DNA from: Streptomyces viridiviolaceus
GTDB taxonomy: Bacteria > Actinomycetota > Actinomycetes > Streptomycetales > Streptomycetaceae
Direction: 5' to 3'
NCBI RefSeq assembly: GCF_014650995.1
Contig: NZ_BMWA01000001.1
Location: forward strand, 1 to 64,000
DNA length: 64,000 bases
The translations under genes and the position numbers were made by a program. Positions 44,328-53,510 of the stretch are shown in pieces (positions within the stretch are counted from its first letter, which is position 1; each line of letters begins with the position of its first letter). Under the pieces are notes generated by a model. That model saw only the letters and a list, made by a program, of their open reading frames with translations. It ran no database searches and was not told where the DNA came from.

Positions 44328-45113
44328 ATGCTCACCACCCGTTTCGTCACCGGCTCGCCGAACTGGGTCGACGTCGGCACGCCCGACATCGACGGCGCCG
44401 CCTCCTTCTACGGGGGCCTCTTCGGCTGGCGGTTCCAGTCGGCGGGGCCCGGTGCCGGCGGCTACGGTTTCTTCCGGCTGGACGGCAGGACCGTCGCCGG
44501 TGGTATGCAGACCACCCCGGAACAGGGCCCGCCGTCCTGGATGGTCTACTTCCGAAGCCCCGACGCGGAGGCCGCCGCCAAGGCCTCCGAGCAGGCACGC
44601 GGCGGCGTGCTGGTGCGGCCGACGGAGGTCATGGGCCAGGGCTCCATGGCCATTCTCGCCGACCGGGCCGGGGTGCCGTTCGGCATCTGGCAGCCGGAGC
44701 GTATGGCGGGCGTGGAGGTGGCCTCGGAGCCCGGCTCCCTGTGCTGGGTCGAGCTGTACACGCCGGACGTCCCCGCCGCGGCCGCGTACTACCACGCGGT
44801 GCTCGGGCTGGAGACCTCGGCCGTCCGCTTCCCGGGCGGCACCTACACCAGCGTCAACCCCGCGGGGGAAGGCGAGGAGGCCATGTTCGGCGGCGTCGTC
44901 CCGCTCGCCGACGACGCGACGGAGACGGACGCCCACTGGCTGCCGTACTTCGGGGTCGCCGACACGGACGCAGCGGTGGCCAGCGCCCAGGAGCTGGGCG
45001 GCACGGTGCACCTGCCCGCGACGGACATCCAGGGCGCCGGGCGCGTCGCCCGGCTCGCCGATCCCTACGGCGCCCGGTTCGCGGTGATCAAGCCCGTGCC
45101 CGGGGAGGCGTAG
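44328..45113 (+). CDS. VOC-superfamily protein with two glyoxalase-like domains
   Basis: A 261-residue protein made of two beta-alpha-beta-beta-beta modules: residues about 6-120 (PNWVDVGTPDIDGAASFYGGLFGW ... FGIWQPE) and about 133-258 (CWVELYTPDVPAAAAYYHAVLGL ... FAVIKPV). The usual metal ligands (His/Glu) are mostly missing, as in many actinomycete paralogues such as hydroxylase-like or resistance proteins. A binding rather than metal-catalytic role is possible. Start at the second of two adjacent ATGs, which gives better spacing from gaggagg. Confidence 0.85.
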   Translation: MLTTRFVTGSPNWVDVGTPDIDGAASFYGGLFGWRFQSAGPGAGGYGFFRLDGRTVAGGMQTTPEQGPPSWMVYFRSPDAEAAAKASEQARGGVLVRPTEVMGQGSMAILADRAGVPFGIWQPERMAGVEVASEPGSLCWVELYTPDVPAAAAYYHAVLGLETSAVRFPGGTYTSVNPAGEGEEAMFGGVVPLADDATETDAHWLPYFGVADTDAAVASAQELGGTVHLPATDIQGAGRVARLADPYGARFAVIKPVPGEA

Positions 45114-45134
45114 CCACGGGTGCGGCCCCGCGCG

Positions 45135-46184
45135 TCACGCGGAGGCGCGGCGGACCAGGGTGGTCGGCAGGACCACACCGGACGGCGTGGCCGCCGCGGC
45201 GGCGGAGGTCTCCTCGCCGTCCGCCGGGCGGTCCAGGCCGCGCAGCAGCAGACGGGCCATCAACCGGCCCATTTCCTCGATGTCCTGCCGGATCGTCGTC
45301 AACGGCGGGTCGGTCTGTTCGGCGACCGGCAGCATGTCGTCGAAGCCCACCACGGCCACGTCGTCCGGCACCCGCCGCCCGCGCTGACGCAGCGCCCGCA
45401 GGGCGCCCGCGGCGGTGAGGTCGTTGGCCGCGAAGACGGCGTCCAGGTCCGGGCACCGGTCGAGCAGCTTCCGCATCGCCCGCTCCCCGCCGCCGGAGGT
45501 GAAGTCGCCGCGCTCGATCAGCTCCGGGTCGACGTCGGCCCGGAGGTCCCGGAATCCGGCGAGCCGGTCGGCCGCGGAGGTCTGGTCGAGCGGCCCGGTG
45601 ATGTGCGCGATGCGGGTGCGGCCGAGACCGGCGAGGTGGCGTACGGCCGCCCGGGCGCCCCCGCGGTTGTCGCTGTCGACGTAGACCACGCCGTCCCGGC
45701 CGTCGTCCCAGCCGGGGCGACCGCCGAACACGGTCGGCACACCGGCCCTGCGGACGAGGCCGGGCAGGGGGTCGTCGAGGTGCAGGGAGAAGACGAGCGC
45801 GCCGTCGACGTGGCCGCCGGCCAGGTAGCGGCCGACGCGGGCGTGGTCCTCGCGGCCCTCGGTGAGCAGCAGCACGAGCTGGTTGTCGTGGGCCGTCAGC
45901 TCCCTGCTGATGCCACGCAGTTGCTGGGCGAAGTAGGGGTCGGCGAAGACCCGGGTCTCGGGTTCGGCGGCGACGACGGCGACGGCGTGGTGCCGTTTCG
46001 TCACCAGGCTGCGGGCGGCCTGGTTGGGGACGTAGCCGAGTTCCTCCACCGCGCGTCGGACCCGCTCGGCGAGCGCCTCCCGGACGCCGTGCGCCCCGTT
46101 GACCACACGGGAGACGGTGGCCCGTGAGACCCCGGCCCGCTCGGCCACGGCCTCCAGCGTGGGACGCGGCGCTGTCTCGGTCAC
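45135..46184 (-). CDS. LacI-family transcriptional regulator
   Basis: A 349-residue repressor. The N-terminal HTH is PTLEAVAERAGVSRATVSRVVNG with the hinge VPNQAARSLVTKRHHAVAVV. A periplasmic-binding-protein-like sugar domain (about 65-335) follows, with FADPYFAQQLRGI and AVFAANDLTAAGALRALRQRG. It probably senses a sugar. No sugar transporter or hydrolase gene is next to it. A perfect 12-base palindrome, 58 bases upstream of its GTG start, may be its own operator. Confidence 0.9.
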   Translation of the reverse strand: MTETAPRPTLEAVAERAGVSRATVSRVVNGAHGVREALAERVRRAVEELGYVPNQAARSLVTKRHHAVAVVAAEPETRVFADPYFAQQLRGISRELTAHDNQLVLLLTEGREDHARVGRYLAGGHVDGALVFSLHLDDPLPGLVRRAGVPTVFGGRPGWDDGRDGVVYVDSDNRGGARAAVRHLAGLGRTRIAHITGPLDQTSAADRLAGFRDLRADVDPELIERGDFTSGGGERAMRKLLDRCPDLDAVFAANDLTAAGALRALRQRGRRVPDDVAVVGFDDMLPVAEQTDPPLTTIRQDIEEMGRLMARLLLRGLDRPADGEETSAAAAATPSGVVLPTTLVRRASA

Positions 46185-46241
46185 TTCGGGGCTCCTCGTC
46201 GGCGATTGCCGCTCAGGATAGCCCCGGGCCGGAGGTGAGGT

Positions 46242-46253
46242 GAGAGCGCTCTC
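46242..46253. promoter_or_regulatory. LacI-type operator palindrome
   Basis: GAGAGCGCTCTC is a perfect 12-base palindrome of the kind bound by Streptomyces LacI regulators (compare the CebR site TGGGAGCGCTCCCA). It lies upstream of the LacI gene and downstream of the laccase gene, so autoregulation is the simplest reading. The remaining bases from 46185 to 46432 show nothing else. Confidence 0.6.
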
Positions 46254-46432
46254 GGACTCCGCTCACGGGCGGAAGCGGGCAGCGGCAGGCCGGTCCGGGC
46301 CCGCCGCCCGTCCACCGCGACGGCGTCCGCGGTGCGGAAGCCGTCGCACAGGGCGGCGGGAACGGGCGGCGGGCTCCGGGACGGCATCGAGGTCTCCCCG
46401 GGTCGCTACGAGGGTCGCCCGCCCATGATCCG

Positions 46433-47431
46433 TCAGTGGTGGTGCGCGGTCTCCGGCTCGGGTTCCGGCGCCTCGGCCGATGCGTGCCCGTGGTCGTGCG
46501 GGTCGTACCCGGGGATCGTCCCGTCCGCCTTCTTCACCAGGAACAGCCCCACCATGCCCATGTCGGAGTGGCTCTGCACGTGGCAGTGGTACATCCAGGC
46601 CCCGGCGCCCACCCCCTCCCCCGCGATCACCTGGAAGCCGAAGGAGTCCGCCGGGCCGACGATCTTGTTGTCGATGACTTGGCTCGGGTCCTCGGGCCCG
46701 GTGAGCATGCCCGTGCGGTTGTCCGCCCAGCGGTGACCGTGCATGTGGAAGGTGTGGTAGTACTCACCGTGCGTGATCATGACGAACTCGACGCGATCGC
46801 CCACGGTGGCCTCGAAGTTCGGCCCCGTGTGGGCGGGCTTGTTGTTGATGAGCATGTCGTTGAAGACGATCGTGTGGGTGGCGTCCGGCAGGACGTCGCC
46901 CTTGCGCCGGACGATCACCGGCCCGTACAGGCCCTTGCGGATGCCGCCGGTTCCGTGTTCGGTGCCGACGACGTGGTCGTGGTAGTGCCAGTAGCCCGCG
47001 CTGCCCGCCCGCCAGGTGCCGTCCTTGCGGCGGCCGGGGGCGTGCGTGCGCCAGGTGTAGGTGCGGGTGCCGCCGGGCTCGACATGGCTCTTGTTCAGCG
47101 TGGTGCCGTCGCTGGAGATCTCGTAGTCCAGGCCGTGGACGTGCAGGCTCGCGGCCACGTCCATCGTGTTCTCGAACTCGATGTGCAGTGTGTCGCCCTC
47201 GTTGAGCTCGATCAGCGGACCGGGGACGGTCGCCTTGCCCTTCTCCAGGCCGTAGCCCATCTGCCCGTCGGGCAGCTTCTCGGCGTACAGCTTGATGCGT
47301 CTCACCTCCCCTCCGGCCGGCGCCGTCTTCGCCAGGGTCACGGCGCCGGCCGGGTCGGGGGCCAGCGACAACGATGTCGCGACGGCCGCGCCACCCAGCA
47401 GCACCCGGCGGTTGAAGCCGCGTCTGTCCAT
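46433..47431 (-). CDS. Small two-domain laccase (multicopper oxidase, SLAC type)
   Basis: A 332-residue exported laccase with a Tat leader ([17 protein letters not shown]). Copper ligands are in [20 protein letters not shown] and [12 protein letters not shown] (type 1 Cys-His-Met). Two cupredoxin domains mean it works as a trimer, as shown for S. coelicolor SLAC. It oxidises phenols with reduction of O2 to water. The His-rich end ([21 protein letters not shown]) may help load copper. It diverges from a sugar dehydrogenase/cupredoxin operon. Confidence 0.95.
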   Translation of the reverse strand: MDRRGFNRRVLLGGAAVATSLSLAPDPAGAVTLAKTAPAGGEVRRIKLYAEKLPDGQMGYGLEKGKATVPGPLIELNEGDTLHIEFENTMDVAASLHVHGLDYEISSDGTTLNKSHVEPGGTRTYTWRTHAPGRRKDGTWRAGSAGYWHYHDHVVGTEHGTGGIRKGLYGPVIVRRKGDVLPDATHTIVFNDMLINNKPAHTGPNFEATVGDRVEFVMITHGEYYHTFHMHGHRWADNRTGMLTGPEDPSQVIDNKIVGPADSFGFQVIAGEGVGAGAWMYHCHVQSHSDMGMVGLFLVKKADGTIPGYDPHDHGHASAEAPEPEPETAHHH

Positions 47432-47557
47432 GCCGAACTCCCCACACTGGTACGGAATTTGCGGAGACGTAGCTGTGATGAACCTGTGGGACGGTACCGG
47501 GCGCGGCCCTGTTTATCCACACTCAGGACAAAGTTCGTTGTATCCCGGTCATACCTA

Positions 47558-47586
47558 TTGGCGAACCGAGCAAAGAGGTCTAGCTT
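47558..47586 (+). promoter_or_regulatory. Candidate promoter of the ThuA/sugar dehydrogenase operon
   Basis: TTGGCG (47558-47563), 17-base spacer, TAGCTT (47581-47586). The surrounding 197-base gap is AT-richer than the genes and must also hold the laccase promoter on the other strand, which I cannot place. Confidence 0.45.
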
Positions 47587-47628
47587 CCTTGGCGCTGTTG
47601 CTGCGACCGAGGAGGGGTGGGTGACCAC

Positions 47629-50142
47629 GTGCGGTTCACATCGCATCACAAGCCCATGCACTTACGAGGGTTGAGCGCCAAAGGCACGAAGAGACGCGTC
47701 TGGGCGGCGTCGCTGGCCGCCGGTGCCGTGGCCGCCGGACTGCTGTCGGCTCCCGCAGCCGGCGCGCTTCCGGCGCCGGATCCGTCTCTGACAACGATGT
47801 CGATCAAGTCGCCACCCGGCGGCGCCACCGTACGCGTCCTGATCTTCTACGGGTCCGCCGCGGCCGGGGACGAGTCGCCGGTCGTGAACGCCGGGATCGC
47901 GGCGATCGAGAAGATCGGGCTGACCGGCCCGGCGAAGGAGCGTTTCAGGGTCGAGGCCACCGACGACGCCTCGGTCTTCACCGACGAGCGCAGACTCGGG
48001 CGGTTCAACGCGATCGTGTTCCTCACCGGGGGCGGCGACGTCCTCGATCCGGACCAGGAGGCCGGTCTGGAGGCGTACATGGAGGCGGGCGGCGGCTTCG
48101 TCGGCATCCATGACGCGGCCCGCGCGGAGCCGTACTCGGACTGGTTCACCGGCCTCGTGGGTGCTCGCCCCGCCGCCGGCGGCCCGACGAACGTCCAGCG
48201 CGCCACCGTCGAGGTCGGCGACCGCCGGCACCCGGCCACCAAGGACCTGCCCGTGCAGTGGAAACGGCCGGACAAGTGGCTGAACTGGGAGAAGAACCCG
48301 TCCGGTGACGTGCACACCGTCGCCCGGGTCCGCGAGTCGACGTACCAGCCGGGTACCGGCGCCAACGGCTGGGACCACCCCGTCAGCTGGTGCCGGGACT
48401 ACGACGGCGGACGCTCCTTCTACACGGGCATGGGCGGCACGGTGTCGTCGTACGACGAGACCGACTTCCGCACCCACCTGCGCGGCGCGCTGCTGTGGAC
48501 GACCCGCCTGGCGCAGGCCGACTGCAAGGCGACCATCACCGGCAACTACAAGGCCGAGCGGATCACCCAGCCCAACCAGCCGGGGCAGAACGACCAGATC
48601 GGCGAGCCGCACGGCATGGTCACCGCGCCCGACGGCCGCGTGTTCTACATCGGCCGGGGCGGTGCCGACTCCTCCCAGCCCGTGATCACGGACTGGAGCA
48701 ACCCCGACATCGGCAAGGGCAAGGGCCAGGTCCACGTCTACGACCCGCGGACCAAGAAGGTCACGCTGGCCGGTGAGCTGACCGTCTTCGGCAACAAGGG
48801 CGGCGGCGACGAGCTGACCAAGGTCGAGGAGGGCCTGCTCGGCATCGAGCTGGACCCGGAGTTCGCGGAGAACGGGTGGGTGTACCTGCACTACACACCG
48901 CACTCGGAGATCAACCGCGACACGCACATGGCCGAGCGGCGCGTCTCCCGCTTCACCTACGACCAGGCCACCGGAAAGCTGGACCTGGGCAGCGAGAAGG
49001 TGCTGCTGAAGTGGCCGGTGCAGATCCACAGCTGCTGCCACGCGGGCGGCGGGATGGCCTGGGACTCCAAGGGCAACCTGTACATCGCCACGGGTGACAA
49101 CAACTCCAGTGGCTTCAGCGGTGGTTACTCGGGCAACAACCCGGAGCCCAATTTCAAGGGCGTGTCCTTCGCCGACGCGCGCCGCACGGCCGGCAACACG
49201 AACAACCTCAACGGCAAGATCCTGCGCATCCACCCGGAGCCGGACGGGACGTACACGCTCCCCGAGGGGAACCTCTTCACCGGCAAGGAGACCGCGGAGG
49301 GCGGCGGCAAGACGCGCGGCGAGATCTACGTGATGGGCGTCCGCAACCCGGCGCGCATCTCCGTCGACAAGTCGACCGACACCCTGTACGCCGGCTGGGT
49401 CGGCCCGGACGCGGGCGCTCCCTCGCCGACCTGGGGTCCCGCGAAGTACGACACGTTCGCGGTGATCACCGAGGCGAGCAACCGGGGCTGGCCGTACTGC
49501 ATGGGCAACAAGCAGCCGTACCGGGACCGGAACCTGCCGGACCCGTCGAAGCCGCTGGGCTGGTACGACTGCGACCACCCGAAGAACGAGTCGCCGAACA
49601 ACGACGGCCTGGTCAACCTGCCGCCGGTGACCGGCAACAACATCTGGTACTCCCCGCAGGGCGGCGGCCCCGACTTCCCGCGCGACGCGAACGGGATCCC
49701 GTCCTACAAGGCGGAGGAGGCCACGTACCGGCTGCCGTGGCTCAAGGGCGGCGGCCAGGCCGCGATGAACGGTCCCGTCTACCGCTACGACGCGCAGAGC
49801 ACGAGTGGGACCAAGTGGCCCGCCTACTGGGACGGCAAGTGGTTCGTCGGCGACTTCTACGACGCCGACCAGCCGCGCAACGCGGTGCTCATGGACCCGA
49901 AGACGCAGGGTGACGGCGGTCTGCCGGTGCACTCGGAGTCGCTGAAGAAGATCGTGCCGGTCGGCAACGACGGCATCAAGAACCTGATGGACTGGAAGTT
50001 CGGTCCGGACGGCGCTCTGTACGTCCTCGACTACGGCCGCGGCTTCTTCACCTCGGACTCCAAGTCGGCCCTGTGGCGGGTCACCTACACGGGCGGCGGG
50101 CCGACCCCGGCCGCCGACCAGCTGGCGAGGAGGACCGAGTGA
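47629..50142 (+). CDS. Exported ThuA domain plus PQQ-dependent sugar dehydrogenase-like protein
   Basis: An 837-residue secreted protein. After a basic leader and hydrophobic signal (WAASLAAGAVAAGLLSAPAAGAL) comes a ThuA (glutamine amidotransferase-like) domain, about 60-285, with FLTGGGDVLD and GGGFVGIHDAAR. A six-bladed glucose/sorbosone dehydrogenase (GSDH) propeller, about 300-830, follows, with GLLGIELDPEF, HSCCHAGGGMAWD and MGVRNPARI. It should oxidise sugars with PQQ. GTG 47629 is chosen from the ribosome site gaggagg; spacing is long, ATG 47656 is possible. A TTA codon (47662-47664) near the start implies bldA-dependent translation. Confidence 0.85.
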   Translation: MRFTSHHKPMHLRGLSAKGTKRRVWAASLAAGAVAAGLLSAPAAGALPAPDPSLTTMSIKSPPGGATVRVLIFYGSAAAGDESPVVNAGIAAIEKIGLTGPAKERFRVEATDDASVFTDERRLGRFNAIVFLTGGGDVLDPDQEAGLEAYMEAGGGFVGIHDAARAEPYSDWFTGLVGARPAAGGPTNVQRATVEVGDRRHPATKDLPVQWKRPDKWLNWEKNPSGDVHTVARVRESTYQPGTGANGWDHPVSWCRDYDGGRSFYTGMGGTVSSYDETDFRTHLRGALLWTTRLAQADCKATITGNYKAERITQPNQPGQNDQIGEPHGMVTAPDGRVFYIGRGGADSSQPVITDWSNPDIGKGKGQVHVYDPRTKKVTLAGELTVFGNKGGGDELTKVEEGLLGIELDPEFAENGWVYLHYTPHSEINRDTHMAERRVSRFTYDQATGKLDLGSEKVLLKWPVQIHSCCHAGGGMAWDSKGNLYIATGDNNSSGFSGGYSGNNPEPNFKGVSFADARRTAGNTNNLNGKILRIHPEPDGTYTLPEGNLFTGKETAEGGGKTRGEIYVMGVRNPARISVDKSTDTLYAGWVGPDAGAPSPTWGPAKYDTFAVITEASNRGWPYCMGNKQPYRDRNLPDPSKPLGWYDCDHPKNESPNNDGLVNLPPVTGNNIWYSPQGGGPDFPRDANGIPSYKAEEATYRLPWLKGGGQAAMNGPVYRYDAQSTSGTKWPAYWDGKWFVGDFYDADQPRNAVLMDPKTQGDGGLPVHSESLKKIVPVGNDGIKNLMDWKFGPDGALYVLDYGRGFFTSDSKSALWRVTYTGGGPTPAADQLARRTE

Positions 50143-52337
50143 TACGGCACCGAAGGATCTGGGCCGCCCTGCTGGCCGCCCTGCTGATGGCGCTCGGCCT
50201 GCAGGCCACGTCCGCGTCCGGACAGCCGAGGGCCGCCGAGGAGGCCGCCGAACAGGTCCTCACCTGGACGGCGGGCGACGACATCACCAAGTACACGTCG
50301 GCGCCCGAGACCGCGGTCGCCGGGCCGGCCACGATCGTCTTCGAGAACAGCGCGGCGACCGGCAACACCACCGGCATGCCGCACACGCTGACGTTCGTGA
50401 CCAACGACCCCGAGTACAACAGCGACGTCCAGCTCAACATCCTGGCCAATCCCTTCGACGACCAGGGCGGCCGGCACACCGCCGAGGTCACCCTCAGCCC
50501 CGGCCGCTACCTGTACCACTGCACGATCCCCGGACACGGGCAGATGCAGGGCGTGCTGGTGGTGACCGAGGGCGGCGGCGAGGACACGACGGCACCCGAG
50601 ACGTCGGCGGACGTCCAGGGCACGCAGAACGACGCGGGCCAGTACGTCGGTGCCGCGAGCGTCACCGTCGCCGCCACCGACGAGGGATCCGGCGTCGACC
50701 GCATCGAGTACGCCATCGGCGCGGACGGCGCCTGGCAGCCGTACACCACGCCGGTCGTCGTCGACCAGGTCGGCGACCACACGGTCCGCTACCGGGCCTT
50801 CGACAAGGCGGGCAACGCCGCCGCCGAGAAGAGCGTCACCTTCACCGTCGTCGCCCCGCCCACGGACGACGAGACCCCGCCGGAGACCTCGGCGACGGTC
50901 AGCGGCGAGCGGAACGCGGACGGCGCGTACATCGACATGGCGACGGTGACCGTCACCGCCTCCGACACCGGTTCCGGCGTCAACACCATCGAGTACGCGA
51001 TCGGCGACGGTGCCTGGCAGGCGTACACCGCGCCGGTGATGGTGCACCAGGTCGGCACCCACACCGTGCGTTACCGCGCCACCGACAAGGCGGGCAACGC
51101 CGCGGCGGAGAAGAACGTCGGGTTCACCGTCGTCGCCGCTCCCCCGCAGGACACCACCGCGCCCGTGACCGGCGCGACGGTGGAGGGCACGAAGAACTCC
51201 GACGGCGCCTACGTCGGCAAGGCCACGGTGACCGTCAGCGCCACCGACGAGGGCGGCTCGGGCGTGGCGGGCATCGAGTACTCGCTCGACTCCGGCCCCT
51301 ACCTGGCGTACACCGCACCCGTCGTCGTCGACCGCACCGGCACACACACCGTGGCGTACCGGGCGACCGACAAGGCGGGCAACACCTCGGCACCGCTGAC
51401 CGTGAGCTTCACGGTGGTGACCGGCGGCGGGGTGCCCGCGCCCGACTGCCCGGAGTACGACGAGCGGCTCACGGTGATCGTCGGCACGGTCGACTCGGGT
51501 GTGCCGAACCGGGTGACGAACAACCGGTGCCGGATAGGCGAGCTGATCGAGGACGAGAAGGAGTGGACGTCCCAGGCGCTGTTCCTGAAGCACGTGCAGG
51601 AGGTCCTGGACCGGCTGCTCGACGAGGGCGTCGTCGACCGGCGCGAGTACCGGGCGATCAACAAGGCGGCCCGCCAGTCCGGGATCGGCAGGCCCGGTCA
51701 GACCGAGGGCTACCGCACGATCATGGACGGCAGCCCGGAGTCGTTCGCGAAGTGGGAGCAGGTGGGCGGCGGTTCGTTCGGGCTGAACCCGGACGGGTCG
51801 ATCACCTCCGGCACCACGAAGCCGGGCCTGGGCATGCTGTGGTTCCCCGAGCGCAAGTACGGCGACTTCTCGCTGAAGCTCCAGTGGCGTGACGACGCCC
51901 CCGGCACCGGCAACGCCAACTCCGGTGTGTTCGTGCGCTTCCCGTGGGTCCACGACCACCCGGAGGAGTCACGGCCGGAGTGGGTCGCCATCAAGTACGG
52001 GCACGAGGTGCAGGTGTTCGACAGCCCGAGCGGCGACATGTACAAGACGGGCTCCGTCTACGGCTTCGACCGGGTCGGGCTCGCCGGGGCCGGGGTGACC
52101 CAGAAGGGCACCTGGAACGACTACGAGATCCGGGTGGTGGACCAGCACTACTCGGTCTACCGCAACGGCGTGCTGATCAACGAGTTCGACAACATCGGCG
52201 GCCAGGACTTCACCCCGCCGCGCTCGGACGACCCGGGCACGGACGGGCGGCGGTTCGCCTCCGGTTACGTCGGGCTGCAGGTGCACGGCACGACGGACGT
52301 GGTCTCGTACCGGGACGTCCGGATCAAGGAGCTGTAG
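50139..52337 (+). CDS. Exported cupredoxin, three Ig-like repeats and DUF1080 (3-keto-disaccharide hydrolase-like) domain
   Basis: A 732-residue secreted protein. Signal peptide to about residue 27. A plastocyanin/azurin-like domain (about 35-145) has copper ligands in MPHTLTF and YHCTIPGHGQMQG. Three beta-sandwich repeats of about 85-95 residues follow, each with DTGSGVNTIEYAIGDGAWQAYT-like and VRYRATDKAGNAAAEK-like segments. A short helical linker and a C-terminal DUF1080/LamG-like domain (about 545-730, FAKWEQVGGGSFGLN, NSGVFVRFPW) complete it. GTG overlaps the upstream stop by four bases, so the two are coupled. It may pass electrons from the dehydrogenase or bind keto-sugars. Confidence 0.85.
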   Translation: MIRHRRIWAALLAALLMALGLQATSASGQPRAAEEAAEQVLTWTAGDDITKYTSAPETAVAGPATIVFENSAATGNTTGMPHTLTFVTNDPEYNSDVQLNILANPFDDQGGRHTAEVTLSPGRYLYHCTIPGHGQMQGVLVVTEGGGEDTTAPETSADVQGTQNDAGQYVGAASVTVAATDEGSGVDRIEYAIGADGAWQPYTTPVVVDQVGDHTVRYRAFDKAGNAAAEKSVTFTVVAPPTDDETPPETSATVSGERNADGAYIDMATVTVTASDTGSGVNTIEYAIGDGAWQAYTAPVMVHQVGTHTVRYRATDKAGNAAAEKNVGFTVVAAPPQDTTAPVTGATVEGTKNSDGAYVGKATVTVSATDEGGSGVAGIEYSLDSGPYLAYTAPVVVDRTGTHTVAYRATDKAGNTSAPLTVSFTVVTGGGVPAPDCPEYDERLTVIVGTVDSGVPNRVTNNRCRIGELIEDEKEWTSQALFLKHVQEVLDRLLDEGVVDRREYRAINKAARQSGIGRPGQTEGYRTIMDGSPESFAKWEQVGGGSFGLNPDGSITSGTTKPGLGMLWFPERKYGDFSLKLQWRDDAPGTGNANSGVFVRFPWVHDHPEESRPEWVAIKYGHEVQVFDSPSGDMYKTGSVYGFDRVGLAGAGVTQKGTWNDYEIRVVDQHYSVYRNGVLINEFDNIGGQDFTPPRSDDPGTDGRRFASGYVGLQVHGTTDVVSYRDVRIKEL

Positions 52338-53352
52338 GTCCCGGCTGCTTCTTCGCACGGCTCGGCTGTACCCGCCTGGGTTCCCCCGGCATCTTCGGAT
52401 ACTCGGGCGGGTACGGCAGATCGCCGAGCCCGTGGTCGCGCTCGTCCTTCGAGGCCAGCTCCAGCAGGGCGTCGAGGGAGTAGGCGTGGTCGTCCATGTC
52501 CGCGTGCACGTCGCCGAGTCCGGCGAAGCGCGCGGGCATGGTCGTGATGTCGAAGTCCGCGGGGTGCGCGACGCCCACCTCGTCCCAGCGCAAAGGCGCG
52601 GAGACGGGGGCGTTCGGGCGGGGGCGCACGGAGTAGGCGGAGGCGATGGTGCGGTCGCGGGCCGTCTGGTTGTAGTCGATGAAGATGCGCTCGCCGCGCT
52701 CCTCCTTCCACCACTTGATGGTCACGTGCTCGGGCATCCGCCGTTCCATCTCCCGGCCGACGGCGATGGCGGCGCGCCGCACCTGGGTGAAGGTCCAGCG
52801 CGGCTCGATGGGCACGAAGACGTGCAGGCCGCGCCCGCCGGATGTCTTCGGCCAGCCGCGCAGGCCGCCGAACTCCTCCAGCACCGCCCGCAGTTCGTGG
52901 GCGGCGCGGACGGCGTCGTCGTAGTCGGTGCCGGGCTGCGGGTCGAGGTCGATGCGCAGTTCGTCGGGGCGGTCGACGTCGTCGCGGCGCACCGGCCAGG
53001 GGTGGAAGGTGAGGGTGCCGTACTGGGCGGCCCACAGCACCGCGGCCTCCTCGGTGGGGCACATCTCGTCGGCGCTGCGGCCGCTGGGGAAGGTGATGTG
53101 CGCCGTCGGGATCCAGTCGGGCATGTTCTTCGGGGCGCGCTTCTGGTAGAACCACTCGCCGGTGATGCCGTCCGGGTAGCGCTCCAGGGTGGTGGGCCGG
53201 TTGCGCAGGGCGCGCAGGATGCCGGGGGCGACCGCCTGGTAGTACCGGGCGAGGTCCAGCTTGGTGTAGCCGTGCTCCGGGAAGAACACCTTTCCCGGAT
53301 TGGACAGCCGCACGGTCCGGCCGCCCGCTTCCAGTTCCACCGCTTCCGCCAT
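52324..53352 (-). CDS. LigD-type primase/polymerase domain protein (NHEJ polymerase)
   Basis: A 342-residue stand-alone AEP-superfamily polymerase like the POL domain of LigD. Start NPGKVFFPEHGYTKLDLARYYQAVAP is typical. The metal-binding acids are in ELRIDLDPQPGTDYDD (DxD) and the phosphate-binding region is in KTSGGRGLHVFVPIEP; IFIDYNQTARDRTIASAYSVR follows. It fills gaps with ribo- or deoxynucleotides in end joining. The separate ATP-dependent ligase gene 700 bases away is a probable partner. The Ku gene is not in the window. Its 3' end overlaps the cupredoxin gene by 14 bases. Confidence 0.92.
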   Translation of the reverse strand: MAEAVELEAGGRTVRLSNPGKVFFPEHGYTKLDLARYYQAVAPGILRALRNRPTTLERYPDGITGEWFYQKRAPKNMPDWIPTAHITFPSGRSADEMCPTEEAAVLWAAQYGTLTFHPWPVRRDDVDRPDELRIDLDPQPGTDYDDAVRAAHELRAVLEEFGGLRGWPKTSGGRGLHVFVPIEPRWTFTQVRRAAIAVGREMERRMPEHVTIKWWKEERGERIFIDYNQTARDRTIASAYSVRPRPNAPVSAPLRWDEVGVAHPADFDITTMPARFAGLGDVHADMDDHAYSLDALLELASKDERDHGLGDLPYPPEYPKMPGEPRRVQPSRAKKQPGPTAP

Positions 53353-53417
53353 GCGAGCCACGGTAGGCGCACCGCACGGACCTCGCACATCAGGCGCCGG
53401 GCCGAGCTGGCCGCCGC

Positions 53418-53508
53418 GACGGGCGGGCGGCGCGGCCGACGGGCGGGCGGCGCGGCCGACGGGCGGGCGGCGCGGCCGACGGGCGGGCGGCGCGGCCGAC
53501 GGGCGGGC
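53418..53508. repeat. 20-bp tandem repeat, four full copies plus a partial
   Basis: The unit gacgggcgggcggcgcggcc repeats exactly at 53418-53497 with an 11-base partial copy. Identical copies suggest recent expansion by slippage. It sits between the LigD-type polymerase start and the ABC-F pseudogene. Twenty is not a multiple of three, so copy-number change would shift any reading frame across it. Confidence 0.95.
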
Positions 53509-53510
53509 CC

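Noticed and set aside
53418..53508. Direct repeats as a CRISPR array
   Set aside because: Units abut with no spacers and are pure GC-rich 20-mers, so it is a simple tandem repeat.
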